From Cyanobacteriota bacterium (GTDB lineage Bacteria; Cyanobacteriota; Cyanobacteriia; Leptolyngbyales; Leptolyngbyaceae): a stretch of DNA of 9,796 bases. The stretch covers positions 1 to 9,796 of the forward strand of contig JAIXVO010000269.1 of the NCBI GenBank assembly GCA_027482985.1, given 5' to 3'. The position numbers were made by a program, and so were the translations under genes. Below the pieces are notes generated by a model that worked only from the letters and a program-made list of their open reading frames with translations, ran no database searches and was not told the DNA's origin. Shown piece by piece: positions 6,641 to 9,796 of the stretch (the stretch's first letter is position 1; every line of letters begins with the position of its first letter).

Positions 6641-9409
6641 ATGGTTCCACCGCAAGAGCCAAATCCTTATGACAAACAACTGGTGGCGTTAGGGCGCGTC
6701 CTCCAAACACTGCGCGAAGAAGAAAACTCTGACGTGCTGATTCAGACGGTGATTGAGTATCTGCGATCGGAGTTGGCCTATCCCGTCCTCTGGCTGGCGC
6801 TGTACGATCGCCTGGAGCATCGGCTGTTGGGGAAGGGGGGCGTGTTGCCGCCACCAGGAGACAACACGGTGCTGCAACAAAGAATGGCACTAACGCCGGG
6901 GGATGTGTTGGAACAGGTGGTGATTCAGCAACGAGCGGTAGCAGTGCCCGATTTGCGGGAAGAACTCCGCGCTGGAGAATGGCGACGACTGGCGCAAAAG
7001 GTGAATCTCCAGGGGACTGCCATTTTTCCCATGCGTTACCGCGATCGCTGCTATGGGCTAGTGCTGGTGGGATCGACGGGGTGGGGAGTTGCGCCCAAGT
7101 CGGATGAAAAAGCCCGGCTCGCGATGATTTTGGGTGAGTTAGCTGCCGCCCTGTATCGGATTGAGATGGAATGGCAGCGGCAACAGATCAAATATCCAGC
7201 GGAACCGTTGCTGCATTTGTTGTCCCAATTGCGATCGCTCACCGGCCTGGGAGCACGGCTGGAAGCAGTGGTAGAGGCCACGCAGCAATTTATCCTGCCC
7301 ACGCGCACCAGTTTGTATTGGTATGAACGAGAGCGGCGGTACTTCTGGCGACGGTTGAGCAATCGCCAGCGGACGGTGGGCTTTACTGAAACGAAACAAC
7401 CCGCCTCTGGGATCACGGTGCAGGATGTCAGCGGCTTTTATCAAGCTTTGATGGCCGATCAAGTGGTGTCCATTGGGGAAGCCCATAGTTCCTTAAAAGC
7501 CGATACCACCAGCCGCTTAATGCAACAAATCCGGGCGCGATCGCTACTGGCGGCACCCATTTTGTTTCAAACCGAACTGCTGGGCTTTTTAGCGGTGGAA
7601 GGCAACGAGCCCCGCATCTGGAATGAGCACGAAAAACACTTTATTCGGGGCGCAGCGCAGATGATTGCCCTCACCACCCCACTCTCGGAGATGGAAGCCA
7701 CGATCGAGCAGGTGCGAGAGGATCAAGATCTTAAGGCCGGTGTCGCGCATGCCATTTTCGCTGAGGAAGACTGGAACAATACGCTGACCGCGACGGCAGA
7801 ACAACTGTGTCTGCGCCTGAAAGCCGAGCGCTTTGTGCTGCTGCGCCATGATCCCAACTTGCAACAGTATGAGGTGTGCTATCAATCCCATCCCAGTCAT
7901 CGGCGAGTATTGCCAGAAGCCCTGCCGCTGCTGAGTGACACCGATCGCCAATGGTTGCAACGCAGTCCTGGCTCAATCGCGATCGAGAATTTGCAGACTG
8001 ACCTAAAGCTCCTGAGTTGGCGCGATCGCTTGCTGGAATTGGGAATCAAGTCGCTGATTTTGTGTAACACGGCGATCGGGCATCCCCCGGCCGGGGTTTT
8101 GGTCATTTGTCATGAATCGCCCCGCAGTTGGCAGCACCGAGAACTGGAACTGGTCCAGGTTGTGAGTCAACAACTGGGCTTAATTTTGCACCAATGGCAG
8201 TTACAACAACACACCGACCAGCAACACCAGATCAACCAGACCTTGCAACAAAGTTTGGCAGCGCTGCAACAAGCCCCCACGGTAGAAGCCCTTGATCAGG
8301 TCAGCTTAGAGCGGTTCACAGCACTGATGCAAGCGCCCTTAGCGGTGCTCATCCACTGGTTGCCTGGTCAAACCCATGGGCGAATTATCAGTTCAGTGCC
8401 GCCCAGCGATCGCTTTCAGGTGAATCAAACGCTGGCGGTTTCGATCTATACCGATCTGCTGTTGCAATGGGCGCTGGAACACAAAGCAGCCTTTCAACTC
8501 TCGCTCCCCGATATTCCCCCCACCAGTCGGCAATGGCTCTATGGGGCAGGCATTGGGGAAATTGTGGTGATTGCCCTGCGATCGCAGCTCACCCGCGACC
8601 CGATTGGCGTGCTCGTGATTGCCGATGCCGCCGGACGACATTGGCCCGAATCCCTGCTGACCGCCTTGACGACGCTAGCCGAGCAGTTTGCCGCCGCCAG
8701 AACCCAGATGTTGTTACTGCAACGCTTGATTCACCGCCGCACGATTCTGGAACAGTTGGCCTGGTATAAGCAAAGTCGGCTGGAAGCGGCTTATCGCAGT
8801 ATTGTGACCAGTTTGAAACGACTGGATGAACTGGGTAATCCCAAAGATCCCCTGTTCAGCACACGGCAACAACAACTCTTACGCCAGATTACCGACGCGA
8901 TCGCCCCACTCGACCAATTGCTGCAAGCAGAGGCATGGAAACTGCAGAATACCCCCAGTGCCATTTCCCTGATTTCATTGCTGAAGCGATCGCTGGAACG
9001 GGTGGACGACCTGATCAAACAGCGTCAACTCTGGTCGCAAGTCCATGATGAAACCAATCTCACCCTCAGCAGTGATATCGGCAAAGTCGAATTAGTCCTG
9101 TACGAACTCCTGCGTAACGCCTGTGAACGCTCTCCCGTCGGCAGTCGGATTGATCTCTGGTGTCGCCAGATCGATTCCCGCTGGTTCGAGTTACTCATTA
9201 CCGATGCCGGACACATTGAACCCCATCTCTTCCAAGAATTAGAAACGGGTCGCCGCGATTGGCTCGCCCCATCGATTTTGGATCACCCCCCAGGACTCCA
9301 TCTGGTCGTGTGTCAGGCCGTGATGAAAGCGATCGGCGGTGAAATGACCCTTTACAAACTAGAAGATGGCCGCAATACGAGCCGGATCGTGTTGCCCATT
9401 GGAAAATGA
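6641..9409 (+). CDS. multi-GAF sensor protein with histidine-kinase-type ATPase domain
   Basis: Large soluble protein of 922 residues with no membrane segment or signal peptide. It appears to hold four GAF-like sensory domains (about residues 15-178, 200-350, 365-520 and 545-695), a helical dimerisation-like stretch (696-765) and a C-terminal HATPase_c domain (about 770-922). The ATPase part shows an N box (LYELLRNACERS, 820-831), a short G1-like DAG (855-857) and a G2-like PGLHLVVCQ followed by IGGEM (about 884-901). The usual H-box is not recognisable; the helical stretch contains LAWYKQSRLE and one His at 698 (LIHRR). No bilin-binding cysteine pattern is evident. ATG 6641 was chosen over the in-frame TTG at 6632. 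No response regulator gene is adjacent, so its partner and signal are unknown. Whether it phosphorylates itself is open. Confidence 0.85.
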   Translation: MVPPQEPNPYDKQLVALGRVLQTLREEENSDVLIQTVIEYLRSELAYPVLWLALYDRLEHRLLGKGGVLPPPGDNTVLQQRMALTPGDVLEQVVIQQRAVAVPDLREELRAGEWRRLAQKVNLQGTAIFPMRYRDRCYGLVLVGSTGWGVAPKSDEKARLAMILGELAAALYRIEMEWQRQQIKYPAEPLLHLLSQLRSLTGLGARLEAVVEATQQFILPTRTSLYWYERERRYFWRRLSNRQRTVGFTETKQPASGITVQDVSGFYQALMADQVVSIGEAHSSLKADTTSRLMQQIRARSLLAAPILFQTELLGFLAVEGNEPRIWNEHEKHFIRGAAQMIALTTPLSEMEATIEQVREDQDLKAGVAHAIFAEEDWNNTLTATAEQLCLRLKAERFVLLRHDPNLQQYEVCYQSHPSHRRVLPEALPLLSDTDRQWLQRSPGSIAIENLQTDLKLLSWRDRLLELGIKSLILCNTAIGHPPAGVLVICHESPRSWQHRELELVQVVSQQLGLILHQWQLQQHTDQQHQINQTLQQSLAALQQAPTVEALDQVSLERFTALMQAPLAVLIHWLPGQTHGRIISSVPPSDRFQVNQTLAVSIYTDLLLQWALEHKAAFQLSLPDIPPTSRQWLYGAGIGEIVVIALRSQLTRDPIGVLVIADAAGRHWPESLLTALTTLAEQFAAARTQMLLLQRLIHRRTILEQLAWYKQSRLEAAYRSIVTSLKRLDELGNPKDPLFSTRQQQLLRQITDAIAPLDQLLQAEAWKLQNTPSAISLISLLKRSLERVDDLIKQRQLWSQVHDETNLTLSSDIGKVELVLYELLRNACERSPVGSRIDLWCRQIDSRWFELLITDAGHIEPHLFQELETGRRDWLAPSILDHPPGLHLVVCQAVMKAIGGEMTLYKLEDGRNTSRIVLPIGK

Positions 9410-9610
9410 GGGCAGAGGGCAGAAGGCAGGGGGCAGAGGTTCGCGAACGGAAGTGGAACGATAAGGGCGGCATCCGGGAGGTGAGTCAGCGGCATGGACA
9501 ACTTCCCGGAGAGACGAGCCAGCGGCATCGTCTCTACAGCCTTCTGCCTTCTGACTCCTGCCTTCTGCCATTCTGATCTGCTATAACCCAAGCAATCCTT
9601 TATTCACGGT
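9410..9610. repeat. composite intergenic repeat region, second occurrence
   Basis: This gap follows the same plan as 1722-1955. A purine arm of GGCAGAGG/GGCAGAAGG units begins directly at the sensor stop codon (9409-9439). A middle part holds two CAGCGGCAT motifs (near 9487 and 9521), the second inside a hairpin. A pyrimidine arm, CCTTCTGCCTTCTGACTCC and a further CTGCCTTCTGCC (9540-9570), is roughly the reverse complement of the purine arm. The arms could pair into one long stem of about 160 nt overall. Bases 9572-9610 are ordinary leader sequence for the next gene. No gene is visible in it. Confidence 0.7.
9511..9534 (+). repeat. hairpin core of the repeat family
   Basis: GAGACGA plus GCC pairs with GGC plus TCGTCTC around an AGC loop, with one bulged A at 9527, giving a 10-bp stem. 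The centre GCCAGCGGC matches the hairpin at 1863-1883. No T-tract follows closely, so it is not a typical terminator, though it may end or protect the sensor mRNA. Confidence 0.6.
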
Positions 9611-9796
9611 ATGGCGATGAGTGCTTTATCTCAGGTCAGTGCCCTGGCTCCGGGGTCGGTGTTAGCGCCGGGAGTGCTGCGGGGGGTGCATCATGTGGCG
9701 TTCAATGTCAAAGATATGCAGGCATCCCGCTACTTTTATGGGCAGATTCTCGGACTGCATGAGTTGACGGGGGAGGAGATTCCGGCGACCTTGAAG
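9611..9796 (+). CDS. VOC-family (glyoxalase/dioxygenase fold) protein, N-terminal part
   Basis: The first 62 codons of a gene cut by the right edge. After a roughly 24-residue lead, the sequence GVHHVAFNVKDMQASRYFYG and then QILGLHELTGEE matches the first beta-alpha-beta module of the vicinal oxygen chelate fold (glyoxalase I, extradiol dioxygenase and related enzymes). One of the two histidines at 27-28 would be the first metal ligand. The rest of the active site lies outside the window, so the reaction cannot be told: lactoylglutathione lyase, dioxygenase or a resistance protein are all possible. ATG 9611 is the first start; ATG 9617 is two codons later. Neither has a strong ribosome site. 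The upstream gap is filled with repeats. Confidence 0.75.
   Translation, partial: MAMSALSQVSALAPGSVLAPGVLRGVHHVAFNVKDMQASRYFYGQILGLHELTGEEIPATLK

Noticed and set aside
6641..9409. Cyanobacteriochrome or phytochrome reading of the GAF domains
   Set aside because: I see no bilin-binding Cys-His pair or other hallmark motif in any of the four GAF-like domains.

Overview
The window looks like cyanobacterial chromosome. The HIP1 octamer GCGATCGC occurs about twenty times by eye. The gene set is also typical: a plant/cyanobacterial-type folate-biopterin transporter, an apocarotenoid oxygenase, an arginine-sensitive-type acetylglutamate kinase, a quinone-dependent dihydroorotate dehydrogenase and a large multi-GAF sensor protein. 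Purine-rich and pyrimidine-rich short repeats with small hairpins fill two intergenic gaps, as is common in filamentous and Leptolyngbya-like genomes. The genus cannot be fixed from the sequence alone.

Layout, left to right. Bases 1-263 hold the tail of an unidentified upstream transcription unit ending in a strong intrinsic terminator (155-182), then a short leader. A BT1-family folate/pterin transporter follows (264-1721, +). A repeat-filled gap (1722-1955) leads straight into a carotenoid cleavage oxygenase (1956-3452, +). About 100 bp later, behind an inverted repeat that ends one base before the ATG, comes argB (3555-4457, +). Fused to argB by a 1-nt stop/start overlap is a toxin-antitoxin pair: a PIN-domain toxin gene broken by one in-frame TAG (4457-4891) and an intact ribbon-helix-helix antitoxin gene (4888-5124) that overlaps it by 4 nt. 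pyrD (6380-5202, -) converges on the antitoxin gene. Across a divergent gap lies a 922-residue GAF sensor protein with a C-terminal histidine-kinase-like ATPase domain (6641-9409, +). A second repeat-filled gap (9410-9610) precedes the start of a VOC/glyoxalase-fold gene cut by the right edge.

How the genes relate. Most are independent housekeeping or accessory genes, not one pathway: folate/pterin transport, apocarotenoid cleavage to retinal-type products, arginine synthesis (argB) and pyrimidine synthesis (pyrD). The only clear operon-like unit is argB, PIN and RHH, where overlapping stops and starts imply that the toxin-antitoxin pair is transcribed and perhaps translated through argB.

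I do not see a clear new biological system. The points most worth checking are the nonsense-disrupted toxin beside an intact antitoxin, the sensor kinase without a recognisable H-box, the inverted repeat touching the argB start, and the shared composite repeat in two separate intergenic gaps.
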